Assembly (NCBI RefSeq): GCF_013240295.1
Contig: NZ_JABETK010000002.1
Span: 2,046,001 to 2,110,000 of the forward strand
Length of the DNA: 64,000 nt
Direction: 5' to 3'
From: Neoaquamicrobium sediminum
GTDB taxonomy: Bacteria > Pseudomonadota > Alphaproteobacteria > Rhizobiales > Rhizobiaceae
The position numbers and the translations under genes were made by a program. The notes under the pieces are model-generated. The model saw nothing but the letters and a program-made list of their open reading frames with translations. It made no database searches and was not told the DNA's origin. Positions 44,357 through 55,395 of this stretch are shown piece after piece (the first letter of the stretch is position 1; each line of letters starts with the position of its first letter).

Positions 44357-45287
44357 TTAGCGGCCGATATGAGGCTTTGTCCCTCGCCTGCTTGCAAGCT
44401 CCACCTGGCGATGGCGTTCGGCATAGCGGGCACGGTCGGCCTCGCTGCGGCTCTCGTGGCAGCGATGGCACGACACGCCTTCGACAAAAGGTCGATTGCT
44501 TATCCGCTGCGGTCAGAGGATGCCGGCATGCCCGGCAAAGCTCCGCCTCGCCTTCACGCAGACCGTGGGTCACGGACACGCGCTCGTCGAAGACAAAGCA
44601 TTCGCCATCCCACAGGCTTTGCTCCTGCGGCACGTCCTCGAGATATTTCAGGATGCCGCCCTTGAGGTGATAGACCTCCTCGATGCCGATCGAGCGCATA
44701 TAGGCCGTCGCCTTCTCGCAACGGATGCCGCCGGTACAGAACATCGCCACCTTGCGCCCGGCGAGGTCCTCGCGCCGCGCCGCGGCCCAGCCTGGAAACT
44801 CGCGGAAACTCGCCGTACCCGGATCGACGGCGCCACGAAAAGTACCGATGGCCGTCTCGTAGTCGTTGCGCGTGTCGATCACCACCGTTTCGGGATCGGC
44901 GATGAGCGCATTCCAGTCCTGCGGCTCGATATAGGTGCCGGCATCCCGCGCGGGGTCCAGGTCCTCGACCCCCATGGTGACGATCTCGCGCTTGAGCCGC
45001 ACCTTCATGCGGTGGAACGGCATATCGGACGCCGTGCTGTACTTCACCTCGAGCCCGGCCAACGCCGGGATCGCCTCTAGATGGGCGACCAGTTCGGCAA
45101 TTGCATCGTGGCTGCCGGCGACCGTGCCGTTGATGCCCTCATGGGCGAGCAGCAGCGTGCCCCTTATGCCGCGCGCGCAGCAGAATTCGGCGAGTGGCAT
45201 GCGCAGCTCGCGCCACTGCGGCAGCGCTGCGAAGCGGTAGAGCGCGGCAACAAGAAAGACGGAACCTGTGGGGTCAGAACGATCCAT
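44357..45287 (-). CDS. trhO: tRNA uridine(34) hydroxylase TrhO/YceA, rhodanese family (frameshifted in this sequence)
   Basis: TrhO uses oxygen to hydroxylate U34 of tRNA. The N-terminal acylphosphatase-like part (RGTLLLAHEGINGTVAG) and the rhodanese domain with its catalytic cysteine (VAMFCTGGIRCEKATAYM) are intact, followed by SLWDGECFVFDERVSV and the CRACRHPL cysteine pair. At 44486-44491 the frame is lost. In the other frame the expected ending continues as FVEGVSCHRCHESRSEADRA down to GTKPHIGR and a stop at 44357. The net shift equals one inserted base or two deleted ones; two short-run deletions would give the usual family spacing. The intact protein is about 309 residues. Confidence 0.85.
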
Positions 45288-45382
45288 GGCGCGCTCCTAT
45301 CGTTCCGATGTGCCAGTTTCAAGGCGTTTGTCCACCTCCCCCAAACCCGTTCGACAATGCGTCTCGGCCAAGGAGATGCGAC

Positions 45383-46258
45383 ATGCTGGGTGAAGCGGTG
45401 CTGACTGAAATCGAAAAGATCGCAGAGCGGCTGGGTATCGAGCCGGCGGCACTCGCTGCCGTCGCGCATATAGAAAGCGGCTTGAGAACCCACGCCATGG
45501 TCGGCGGCAGGGCGGAGCCGCTGATCCGTTTCGAGGGGCATTATTTCGACAGGCGCCTATCGGGCGCGAAGCGCGAGGAAGCGCGCCTTAGCGGCCTGGC
45601 CTCTCCCGATGCAGGCGCGATCGCCAACCCCGCCTCCCAGTCGGCACGCTGGTCGCTACTGGCGCGCGCTGCCCGGATCGACCGGCGGGCAGCATACGAG
45701 TCCGTTTCATGGGGCATCGGCCAGGTCATGGGCGCGCACTGGGCTTGGCTCGGCTACGCCAGCGTCGATGCGCTTGTCGATGAGGCACGGTCCAGCACCG
45801 CCGGTCAGCTCAATCTCATGGCGCGCTATATCGACAAGGCCGGTCTGGCCGAGGCGCTGCGCCGGCGCGACTGGGTTGCCTTTGCACGCGGATATAACGG
45901 CCCCGGCTTTCGCAAGAACGGCTACGACCGGAAGCTTGCCAGGGCTTACACCCGATACAGCCGGGGCAATGCCGGGACGCCCTCCGTTCTCCTGCGGCGC
46001 GGCATGCGTGGTGACGGGGTACGAAACCTGCAAATCGGCCTGAATGGACACGGCTTTTCGCTGCGCATCGATGGCGTATTCGGCCCGCAAACCGAGGACG
46101 CCGTGCGCCGCTTTCAGGATCGATGGGGACTGCTGGTCGACGGCATCGTAGGCCCGGCCACCATGGCGGCGCTGGAGAAGCGCGAAAGCGGCGGCTTCTC
46201 ACTCTCCGCATGGTTCGAGAATCTCCTGAAGAGGCTCTTCGGCCGGGCAACCCTTTGA
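45383..46258 (+). CDS. N-acetylmuramidase with C-terminal peptidoglycan-binding domain
   Basis: This 291-residue protein has an N-terminal muramidase domain of the DUF3380 type (LAAVAHIESGLRTHAMVGGRAEPLIRFEGHYFDRRL, with the early glutamate as likely catalytic residue, then WGIGQVMGAHWAWLGY). A PG_binding_1 domain follows from about residue 210 (LLRRGMRGDGVRNLQIGLNGHGF through VDGIVGPATMAAL). No signal peptide is visible. The same design is used by phage endolysins, but no other phage gene is nearby, so a domesticated lysin or host cell-wall enzyme is likely. AAGGAG precedes ATG 45383. Confidence 0.88.
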   Translation: MLGEAVLTEIEKIAERLGIEPAALAAVAHIESGLRTHAMVGGRAEPLIRFEGHYFDRRLSGAKREEARLSGLASPDAGAIANPASQSARWSLLARAARIDRRAAYESVSWGIGQVMGAHWAWLGYASVDALVDEARSSTAGQLNLMARYIDKAGLAEALRRRDWVAFARGYNGPGFRKNGYDRKLARAYTRYSRGNAGTPSVLLRRGMRGDGVRNLQIGLNGHGFSLRIDGVFGPQTEDAVRRFQDRWGLLVDGIVGPATMAALEKRESGGFSLSAWFENLLKRLFGRATL

Positions 46259-46356
46259 CGGCGGCGCGCACGATCCGTATTGGCATGGACAGTCCGGCGG
46301 CGCTCTGCTAGAGCCGGCACAGACCTAAATCGATTGAATTTCAGATGGAGCGGCCC

Positions 46357-47003
46357 ATGCCATCCGGCACGCAGAAAACTGACGAGCTTCTCAAGATCAT
46401 GCAGGGCCAGCCGGTGATACCGGTCCTCAAGATCGACCGCCTTGCGGACGCCGTCCCGCTGGCGCGCGCGCTGGCTCGCGGCGGCCTGCCGGCGGTGGAA
46501 ATCACGCTCCGCACGCCAGTCGCGCTGGACGCGATCCGCGCGGTCGCGGCGGAGGTGCCCGAGGCGATAGTGGGCGCCGGCACGATCCTCAATCCCGACC
46601 AGTTCGAAGAAGCGGTTTCCGCCGGCGCGCGGTTCATCGTCAGCCCCGGCACGACGCCGTCTCTCATCGACGCCGCCGCATCGAGCCCCGTGCCACTGCT
46701 GCCGGGCGCGATCACCCCGGTGAGCTCATGGCCGCAGCCGAACGCGGCTACTCGCTGCTGAAATTTTTCCCCGCCGAACAGGCTGGTGGCGCCGCATTCC
46801 TGAAATCGCTCGCATCACCTTTCGCCGGCATCCGCTTCTGCCCGACCGGAGGCATCGGCGCCGGCAACGCAGCAGATTATCTCTCGCTGCCGAATGTCAT
46901 CTGCGTCGGCGGCTCGTGGGTGGCGCCGGACGGTCTCGTGGCCGAGGGCAAGTGGGATGAGATCGAAGCCCTGGCGGCGGCTGCCGCCAAACTCCAGCGC
47001 TGA
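46357..47003 (+). CDS. eda: KDPG/KHG aldolase (frameshifted in this sequence)
   Basis: This Entner-Doudoroff enzyme splits 2-keto-3-deoxy-6-phosphogluconate into pyruvate and glyceraldehyde-3-phosphate. The order is PVIPVLKID, RGGLPAVEITLRTP (catalytic glutamate), VGAGTILNPDQ, RFIVSPGTTPSL, then LLKFFPAEQAGG with the Schiff-base lysine, and FCPTGGIG. The frame breaks at 46719-46720, where one more G would join LLPGAITPG to ELMAAAERGYS. The repaired length is about 215 residues, normal for Eda. No other Entner-Doudoroff gene lies here. I use ATG 46357; ATG 46345 is in frame. Confidence 0.9.
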
Positions 47004-47024
47004 CAACACGCCTCACATGACAAA

Positions 47025-47058
47025 GCGCGTGGCGATCTTTTGGATCGGCTCCACGCGC
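47025..47058. terminator. Hairpin between the converging eda and DUF882 genes
   Basis: GCGCGTGG (47025-47032) pairs with CCACGCGC (47051-47058), and inside CGATC (47033-47037) pairs with GATCG (47043-47047). T-rich bases follow on the plus strand. It could stop transcription from both sides. Confidence 0.6.
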
Positions 47059-47083
47059 CTTGATTTCTTAAGCCTCGCAGGCT

Positions 47084-48919
47084 TCAGTTCGTGGCGAACT
47101 TGGCAGCAGGCAGGAATGTTACGGCCTTGCCGGTGAAACGATTGACGTCCTCACGCGGCGTGTCGCGCTGGAAGCCGGTCGTGTAGACCATCTGCGGCGC
47201 GCTCCAGACCGTATCGTAAGCCTTGTCGGGTCTCTTCGTGCCACCGGCGGTCGCCACGGTCACGTCGCGGCGGAAAGCCCAGCGCGTCAACTCGTGCTCG
47301 ACCGGTACGGCAACCGACTTGCGCCCGGGCCGCGCATCGTTGGCACGGGGCTTGCCAGACTTTTCGGTGGTACGCACGCCGGACTCCAGCGCCGAGGTGG
47401 CATCGGTTCCAGCCTCGCGGCCGATCACCGCAACGCGCGGCGATGCGGAAAGCGATGCAAGCCGTTCATCCTTGCGTGGCGTCGACGTGAGCGCGACCGG
47501 CAGCTCGGCAGGGCGCCCAGCCTCCTCCTTTACACTCGGCAGCGACGCCAGCACGAAGACATCTCCGCGGTCCGCAGTCGGGCTGGTGAGGGCAGCGACT
47601 TGTTTTCCATCCAGCGAAGTGTCCGATTGCGTTGGACGCAGGTGTGGAACCGGAGGATTGATGACCACGTCAGCACGCGCTTCGGCTGCCGTCATCGCCA
47701 GCATTTCCGTGATCGCAGTCGTTCCGCTGCCACGTGGCTGCGGCGCTGCGATAGCCGAAACAGGGAGATCCGGCGCGGGCACTTCGGCTGCCGCAAGCTG
47801 CACGGCGGGCTCAGGCGCATAATCCGGCCGCCGCGTTGGCACTGGCATGTTGAGCGCTGCAACCTCGACTGCGGGGGCCTCGGCCAGCGCAGGCGCCGCG
47901 GGCTGTTCCGGCAGGCCGGGGATCAGCGGAGCGGCAGCCGGCGCGCCTACGTCCACGATCGGACGGGGAGCGGCCCCCGGTACAGGCACGCTGCGGGCCG
48001 GAAGCGCCGCAATGATCGTCTCCGGAGTTTCCGCAACCGGCGCGGGCTGTGCCGCAGGACGCGAAGGTGCAGCGGCAGCCACAGCCGCCGACGGTGTCGG
48101 AGCGGAAGCTTCCGCCTGGCCGCGATTGCCGTTGCCGAACAGCGCGCTCAGCAGTCCGCCACCGGAACCGCCACTACGCTCGGAACCGGCATCGGCGCTG
48201 GCGATCTGAACCGTTGCGCCGGAAGCGCGGCGCGACTTGTAAGCGGCCATGGCCTGCTGATAGCCGGGCAGCGGCTTCCCATCGCTGGGCAGATGAATTG
48301 TCTTGCCATCGGGGAAAAGCGCGACAAGCTCGCTCCGGCTCATGCGCGGCCACGAACGGACATTGCCGACATCCAGGTGAACGAAGGGCGAGCCGGACTT
48401 GGGATAGTAGCCGACGCCGCCGCCCTCGACTTTGAAAGCGGCTGCCCGCAGCTTGGAAAGCGGAACGCCCGGGATATAGAAGTCCATCGCCTTGCCAAGC
48501 ATGTGCTGGCTTTTCTCGGCCACGCCGGACGAGCGGCTGCGCAGCATCGAGTTGGTAGCGGGCGAACGGTACGCGGACACGACATGGATGTAGTCGCGCG
48601 CGCCGACCGAACGATAGACCGACCACACGAGATCGAGCAGCTTAGGATCCATCTTGGCCGGCTCGTTGCGGCGCCAGTCGCGCAGGAAACGATTGATCTC
48701 GTTGAGACCGCGCTGGTCGTAGCGACCGTTGCGCATATAAGTGATCTCTGCGCGTTCCTTGGTGTGGATGAAGTACAGCTTCAGGCTGCGCGTCTGCGCA
48801 TTGGCCGGTGCTGCTGCGGAGAGGAAAACAATCGCTGCGAGCGCAAGGCAGCCCAGCCATCCTAGCCGGGACATACCCTCCAACCGCCGCACGATGTCAG
48901 TTCGGTTCAGAATGCTCAA
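47084..48919 (-). CDS. DUF882 murein endopeptidase-like protein with long disordered tail
   Basis: This 611-residue exported protein has a signal peptide (cleavage after ANA, near residue 40). The N-terminal DUF882 domain resembles E. coli MepK, which cuts peptidoglycan cross-links; the metal-site motifs SQHMLGKAMDFYIPG and GSPFVHLDVG are present. From about residue 215 the protein is Ala/Pro/Val-rich and looks disordered to residue 520. A short Arg/Lys-rich end follows, without a recognisable domain. Rhizobial relatives share this long tail, which may reach across the periplasm. It is alone between eda and the NtrC-type regulator. Confidence 0.82.
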   Translation of the reverse strand: MSILNRTDIVRRLEGMSRLGWLGCLALAAIVFLSAAAPANAQTRSLKLYFIHTKERAEITYMRNGRYDQRGLNEINRFLRDWRRNEPAKMDPKLLDLVWSVYRSVGARDYIHVVSAYRSPATNSMLRSRSSGVAEKSQHMLGKAMDFYIPGVPLSKLRAAAFKVEGGGVGYYPKSGSPFVHLDVGNVRSWPRMSRSELVALFPDGKTIHLPSDGKPLPGYQQAMAAYKSRRASGATVQIASADAGSERSGGSGGGLLSALFGNGNRGQAEASAPTPSAAVAAAAPSRPAAQPAPVAETPETIIAALPARSVPVPGAAPRPIVDVGAPAAAPLIPGLPEQPAAPALAEAPAVEVAALNMPVPTRRPDYAPEPAVQLAAAEVPAPDLPVSAIAAPQPRGSGTTAITEMLAMTAAEARADVVINPPVPHLRPTQSDTSLDGKQVAALTSPTADRGDVFVLASLPSVKEEAGRPAELPVALTSTPRKDERLASLSASPRVAVIGREAGTDATSALESGVRTTEKSGKPRANDARPGRKSVAVPVEHELTRWAFRRDVTVATAGGTKRPDKAYDTVWSAPQMVYTTGFQRDTPREDVNRFTGKAVTFLPAAKFATN

Positions 48920-49114
48920 AACGCGTCGCCTTATCGGCTATTGATTGGTCCCCGAAACAAAAGCCGGGGCGATTCCGCCCAACTATCGCTTCTAATGGTT
49001 AATCCCCGCTTATTAAAGCAGGAATGCGCAAAGACCATGGCGACATCGTGGCGTTTCTCCACAATAGATCGCATGGTAAACCGATCAATAACAATGGCTT
49101 CTTGCGTGTGGCTG

Positions 49115-50643
<1,529 letters not shown>

Positions 50644-50786
50644 GGAACTTTCTTGAGATCTCGCTAGGCTGGACCGATGTGAGTTGGATCAACATGGCAC
50701 AGCCGTCTAAACACGGCCTCAAGAAACCCGGTGAACGGTTGCTTGCCATCTTCCCTAAAAACGAATGAATCATGCGAGCGAGTTTT

Positions 50787-52628
50787 ATGTCGTCTCTGGA
50801 TAACCGCGCCAACGCCCCTGCCACCGGCTCCAAGGAAAGCGCTTCCGTGCGCGAAAGACTGCCGGAATGGAACCTGGCGGACCTCTATACCGCCATGGAT
50901 GCGCCCGAGTTCAAGCGCGATCTCACGCAGGTCGCGGCCGATGCCGATGCCTTCGAGAAGCGCTGGAAAGGCAAGCTCGCCGAGGAAGCCGGCAAGGGTG
51001 CTGGCGGCGGGCTCGGCGCTGCCGTGCGCGAATACGAAGCCCTTGAGGATCTGATGGGACGCATCGGCTCCTATGCCGGATTGCTCTATGCGGGCGACAC
51101 CTCGGATCCGGCGCGCGCCAAGCTTTACGGCGACGTGCAGGAGAAGCTGACGGACGCCAGCGCGCACATGCTGTTCTTCACACTGGAGCTCAACCTTGTC
51201 GATGACGCGCTGATCGAGGCCGCGCTGGATGCCGACCCGGTACTCGGCCACTACCGGCCCTGGGTGCTCGACCTGCGCAAGGACAAGCCGTTCCAGCTCG
51301 AAGACCGCATCGAGCAGCTATTCCATGAAAAGTCGATCACGGGCCGAGGCGCCTGGAACCGCCTGTTCGACGAGACGATGACCGCGCTGCGCTTCGACGT
51401 CGACGGCGAAAAGCTGGCGCTGGAACCGACGCTGAACAGGCTGCAGGACCCGGACGGCAAGGTGAGGCAGAAAGCCTCGGAAGCGCTCGCCGCGACCTTC
51501 CGCGAGAATCTGCGAACTTTCACGCTCATCACCAACACGCTTGCTAAGGACAAGGAAATTTCGGATCGCTGGCGCGGCTTCGAGGACATCGCGGATTCGC
51601 GCCACCTCGCCAATCGCGTCGAGCGCGAGGTGGTCGACGCGCTGGCAGCCGCTGTGAGGGAAGCCTATCCGCGCCTGTCGCACCGCTATTATGCCATGAA
51701 GGCGAAGTGGCTCGGCATGGACCAGATGAACCACTGGGACCGTAACGCGCCGCTTCCCGAAACCCCGCAGGCGGAGATCGGCTGGGCGGAAGCGAAGAAC
51801 ACGGTCCTGTCAGCCTATGGCCACTTTGACCCGAGAATGGCCGAGATCGCCGGCCAGTTCTTCGACAAGAACTGGATCGACGCGCCGGTTCGCCCGGGCA
51901 AGTCGCCAGGCGCTTTCGCGCACCCGACGGTGCCTTCCGCGCACCCCTATGTGCTTCTCAACTACATGGGCAAGCCGCGCGACGTGATGACGCTGGCGCA
52001 CGAGCTGGGCCACGGCGTTCACCAGGTGCTCGCCGCACGCCAGGGCGCGCTGATGGCCTCGACCCCGCTGACGCTCGCGGAGACGGCATCCGTCTTCGGC
52101 GAGATGCTGACCTTCCGCTCGCTGCTCGACCGCACCAGGGACCGGCGCGAGCGCAAGGCGATGCTCGCCCAGAAGGTCGAGGACATGATCAACACGGTCG
52201 TGCGCCAGATCGCCTTCTACGAGTTCGAGCGCAAGCTTCACACCGAGCGCCGCAATGGCGAGCTGACCTCGGACCAGATCGGCGAGCTGTGGCTGCAGGT
52301 TCAGACCGAGAGCCTCGGGCCGGCGATCCGGCTGCGAGAAGGATACGAAACCTTCTGGGCCTATATCCCGCACTTCATCCACTCGCCGTTCTATGTATAC
52401 GCCTACGCTTTCGGCGACTGCCTCGTGAACTCGCTCTACGCCGTTTACCAGAACGCCGAGAGCGGCTTCCAGGAGAAGTATTTCGAGATGCTCAAGGCCG
52501 GCGGCACCAAGCACCATTCCGAGCTGCTGGCGCCCTTCGGCCTCGATGCGTCCGACCCGGCCTTCTGGGGCAAGGGCCTGTCGGTGATCGAGGCGCTGAT
52601 CGACGAACTCGAGGCCATGGACGCCTGA
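50787..52628 (+). CDS. pepF: M3 family oligoendopeptidase F
   Basis: This 613-residue zinc metallopeptidase hydrolyses short peptides in the cytoplasm. The zinc motif HELGH lies in TLAHELGHGVHQVLAARQGAL, and further catalytic glutamates are in LAETASVFGEML. The N-terminal PepF helical domain begins at LPEWNLADLYTAMD. The length fits the family. I use ATG 50787; ATG 50772 is in frame. No signal peptide is visible. It runs 30 bases ahead of pabB on the same strand. Confidence 0.9.
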   Translation: MSSLDNRANAPATGSKESASVRERLPEWNLADLYTAMDAPEFKRDLTQVAADADAFEKRWKGKLAEEAGKGAGGGLGAAVREYEALEDLMGRIGSYAGLLYAGDTSDPARAKLYGDVQEKLTDASAHMLFFTLELNLVDDALIEAALDADPVLGHYRPWVLDLRKDKPFQLEDRIEQLFHEKSITGRGAWNRLFDETMTALRFDVDGEKLALEPTLNRLQDPDGKVRQKASEALAATFRENLRTFTLITNTLAKDKEISDRWRGFEDIADSRHLANRVEREVVDALAAAVREAYPRLSHRYYAMKAKWLGMDQMNHWDRNAPLPETPQAEIGWAEAKNTVLSAYGHFDPRMAEIAGQFFDKNWIDAPVRPGKSPGAFAHPTVPSAHPYVLLNYMGKPRDVMTLAHELGHGVHQVLAARQGALMASTPLTLAETASVFGEMLTFRSLLDRTRDRRERKAMLAQKVEDMINTVVRQIAFYEFERKLHTERRNGELTSDQIGELWLQVQTESLGPAIRLREGYETFWAYIPHFIHSPFYVYAYAFGDCLVNSLYAVYQNAESGFQEKYFEMLKAGGTKHHSELLAPFGLDASDPAFWGKGLSVIEALIDELEAMDA

Positions 52629-52658
52629 CGCGGCGAGCGGCAGGCGCGGCGCGCGACG

Positions 52659-53816
52659 ATGCATCCGCGACGAGGACTGGCTTACTTCCGGAACGACCTG
52701 GAAGGCCACGAGACATTGTTTGTCGAGCCGCGCGATCTGATCGTCGCGTGGGACGCCGAGGAATTCCTGTCGGCGCTCGATCGCATCGAGGAAGCGCAGC
52801 GGGCGGGTCGGTGGCTCGCCGGATACATGTCCTACGAAGCAGGCTATCTGCTCGACCCGGCGCTGCGCGATTTCCTGCCCCCGGACCGCCAGTCGCCTCT
52901 CCTGTGCTTCGGCGTTTTTGACGGCCCCGCAGACCCGGCATCGCTCGAAAGCGGCGCGGCCAGCGACGAGTCCCCGCCGTTCATCGCCGAACCGCGCGCC
53001 ACATGGACGGCGGCGCAATACCATCAGCGCTTCGACAGGCTGCACCGGCACCTGCGCGAAGGCGATTGCTATCAGGCGAACCTCACCTTTCCGGTCGAGG
53101 CGCGCTGGGGCGGCGAGCCGTTCGCCCTCTTCCATTCGCTGATGGAGCGGCAGCCGGTGCGCTACGGCGCTTTCATCGATCTCGATGGTCCCGTGGTGCT
53201 GTCACGCTCGCCCGAACTTTTCTTCGAGGTTTCCGACGATCGCTGGATCGACGCACTACCAATGAAGGGAACCGCGCCGCGCGGGCAAACACCCGAGGAA
53301 GACGACGCGCAGCGGACATTCCTGCGCAACGATCCGAAGAACCAGGCGGAAAACCGCATGATCGTCGACCTGCTGCGCAACGACATCTCGCGCATCTGCG
53401 AGGTGGGCACGCTGGACGTCCCCGAACTCTTCAGCGTCGAAACCTATCCGACCGTGCACCAGATGGTCAGCCGCGTTCGCGCGCGCCTGCTGGAAGGCAT
53501 CGGCTTTCACGACATGCTGGGCGCGCTGTTTCCCTGCGGTTCGATCACCGGCGCGCCCAAGATCAGCGCGATGAAGATCCTGCGCGCATTGGAAGACACG
53601 CCGCTCGACGTCTATTGCGGGGCAATCGGCTGGATTGCGCCGACCGGCCGGATGCGCTTCAGCGTCGCCATCCGCACGATTTCGCTGTTTCCCGAAGGCC
53701 GCGCCGTGTTCAATGTCGGCGGCGGCGTCGTATTCGATTCCACCGCCGAGGGAGAATATGCCGAATGTCTGCTGAAAGGCCGCTTCGCCACGGGCGAGAA
53801 GCCGGCTTCCATTTGA
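52659..53816 (+). CDS. pabB: Aminodeoxychorismate synthase component I PabB
   Basis: This 385-residue chorismate-using enzyme makes 4-amino-4-deoxychorismate for folate. The N-terminal part (GLAYFRNDLEGHETLFVEP) is short. The catalytic domain contains REGDCYQANLTFPVEA, LSRSPELFFE, MKGTAPRG, NRMIVDLLRNDISRIC and FPCGSITGAPKISAMKIL, which carry the active site. The 3' end overlaps pabC by 52 bases in another frame, so they form a coupled pair. No glutamine amidotransferase (PabA) gene is in the window. Confidence 0.92.
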   Translation: MHPRRGLAYFRNDLEGHETLFVEPRDLIVAWDAEEFLSALDRIEEAQRAGRWLAGYMSYEAGYLLDPALRDFLPPDRQSPLLCFGVFDGPADPASLESGAASDESPPFIAEPRATWTAAQYHQRFDRLHRHLREGDCYQANLTFPVEARWGGEPFALFHSLMERQPVRYGAFIDLDGPVVLSRSPELFFEVSDDRWIDALPMKGTAPRGQTPEEDDAQRTFLRNDPKNQAENRMIVDLLRNDISRICEVGTLDVPELFSVETYPTVHQMVSRVRARLLEGIGFHDMLGALFPCGSITGAPKISAMKILRALEDTPLDVYCGAIGWIAPTGRMRFSVAIRTISLFPEGRAVFNVGGGVVFDSTAEGEYAECLLKGRFATGEKPASI

Positions 53817-54459
53817 TCGAGACCATGCGGCTGGAGGCCGATGGCACGGTCCCCCGGCTGGACCTCCACCTCGCCCGGTTGAGCGCTTCGGCCGCCGCCT
53901 TGGGCTTTGCCTGCGACGCCGGAAAGATTGCCGCGCAACTCGAAAATATCGAGGCTGCAGACCACCCGCTACGGGTTCGCCTCACGTCGCGGGAGGACGG
54001 TTTCAGCGATGTCGAGACCACACCCTTCGTCGCCGCCGATGGCGGCAAGTTGTGGACGCTCCGACTTGCAGCCGAACGGCTGAATTCGGCCGATCCTCTG
54101 CTGCGCCATAAGACATCGCACCGTGCCGTCTACGACAGGGCACGAGCCGAATTCTCACGCGCCGAGGCTGACGAGGTCCTGCTCCTGAATGAAAAGGGAG
54201 AGCTCTGCGAGGGCACGATCACCACTCTGTTCGCCAGGATCGATGACGGCCCGCTGGTCACGCCGCCGCTCAAATGCGGCCTGCTGGCCGGTGTCCTGCG
54301 GGCTGAGTTGATCACGCGAGGGCTTGCGCGGGAGCACGTGTTGACGCCAGAAGATGCTTTCGCCGCCCGGGAATTGTTCGTCGGCAATTCACTGGGGGCT
54401 TGTTCCGGCGCGTCTGGACGCGAAAATGCGGGCATGACTTTTGCCCACACTCCATATGA
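53765..54459 (+). CDS. pabC: Class IV aminotransferase, 4-amino-4-deoxychorismate lyase PabC type (frameshifted in this sequence)
   Basis: PabC releases p-aminobenzoate from aminodeoxychorismate with PLP. The PLP lysine lies in LLRHKTSHRAVYDRAR, followed by VLLLNEKGELCEGTITTLFAR and LKCGLLAGVLRAELI. The end should read ELFVGNSLRGLF. The sequence gives ELFVGNSLGACSG because one base is missing at 54394-54398. With it restored the frame stops at 54459 after about 231 residues. As given, the frame runs on without a stop into the DUF3445 gene, a false fusion. Its start lies inside pabB. Confidence 0.85.
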
Positions 54460-55327
54460 TGGCTCCTCGCAACCCTTCACGATCGGCCTGAAGCCCCTCG
54501 ATCCTGCCGCATGGCTCGACGTCGATGCGCACTACGGGCCATATCTTGCGGAGAAACGGCGTCTCTTCTCCGAGCGGCCGGACGACGTATTCGCGGCGGA
54601 GGCTGATACGCGCGAGGCTCAGCAGGAGGTTGCCGAGCTAGTCGCGGCACACATGGACGCGCATTTTCCGCAGCTCGGGCTTCCTGCACTCGACCCCGCC
54701 GACCCGCCCCTCAAAGCCGCCTCGCTCATGGTGCAGGAAGATCTGGTGCTGATGCGCAAGGGCGAGGATGGCTGGCGGCTCGCGGCAGCATCGCTCTGTT
54801 TTCCCTCGTCGTGGTCGCTCGCGGAGAAATTCGGACGGCCACTGGCCGACATCCATGAGCCGGTGCCGCGTTTCGGCCGCGACACCCGCAACGCGGAACT
54901 GATCGAACGCATGTTCGATAAGCTGCAAGGTCAGGTCGTGCTGCGCTGGAACTGGTCGCTGCAGAACAATCCGGCGCTCTACCACCCGCTATCGAACGCC
55001 GAGCGCGAAGTGCGGGCAAGCGATAGTCCGACGCGCTTCAGCGAACTGGACCCTGCCGCCAGCGCCTTCATACGCGTCGAACGTCAGACGCTCCGCAAGC
55101 TTCCCCGGTCGGGTGACATCCTGTTTACGATCCGCATCTTTCTCGACCCGATGAAGCGATTGAGCGAACATCCAGACAGAAAACGCCTCGCCGGCTCCTT
55201 TGCCGATCAACTGGCAGGTCTTGACCCGGAACAGCTTGAATACAAGGGGCTCAGCGCCGAGCGGGACCGGCTGGCAGCGGCGCTGCGGGCCATTGCGGAG
55301 CGCGAAGCGGGAACGCATGCAACGTAG
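54434..55327 (+). CDS. DUF3445 family protein (haem-dependent oxidative N-demethylase-like)
   Basis: This 297-residue protein matches the DUF3445 family, related to the alpha subunit of haem-dependent oxidative N-demethylase. The features are LDVDAHYGPYLAEKRRLFSE near the start, VQEDLVLMRKGEDGWRLAAASLCFPSSWSLAEKFGRPLADIHEPVP in adjoining blocks, and VERQTLRKLPRSGDILFTIRIF near the end. Histidine in the IHEPVP region could ligate haem. The ATG at 54434 lies inside the end of pabC, which suggests coupling. A link between folate-type one-carbon metabolism and demethylation is possible but speculative. Confidence 0.82.
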   Translation: MTFAHTPYDGSSQPFTIGLKPLDPAAWLDVDAHYGPYLAEKRRLFSERPDDVFAAEADTREAQQEVAELVAAHMDAHFPQLGLPALDPADPPLKAASLMVQEDLVLMRKGEDGWRLAAASLCFPSSWSLAEKFGRPLADIHEPVPRFGRDTRNAELIERMFDKLQGQVVLRWNWSLQNNPALYHPLSNAEREVRASDSPTRFSELDPAASAFIRVERQTLRKLPRSGDILFTIRIFLDPMKRLSEHPDRKRLAGSFADQLAGLDPEQLEYKGLSAERDRLAAALRAIAEREAGTHAT

Positions 55328-55395
55328 CCGTGTTGATTGTGTCATGGTTCCGTGATTAAGGCCGAACCATCGCTTTCAGTCTGGAGTTCCCCGCA

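Noticed and set aside
43530..45287. A natural rhodanese-TerB fusion protein
   Set aside because: The linker is out-of-frame TrhO sequence; the proper TrhO ending is present in the other frame.
45383..46258. Part of a prophage
   Set aside because: Only the endolysin-like gene is present; no integrase, capsid, tail or attachment repeats were seen around it.
51810..53135. A 441-codon minus-strand frame
   Set aside because: It overlaps pepF and pabB on the other strand and has no recognisable motif or ribosome site.
53003..55327. One 774-residue protein spanning pabC and DUF3445
   Set aside because: The N-terminal part is out-of-frame pabB, and the middle junction destroys the SLRGL motif of PabC.
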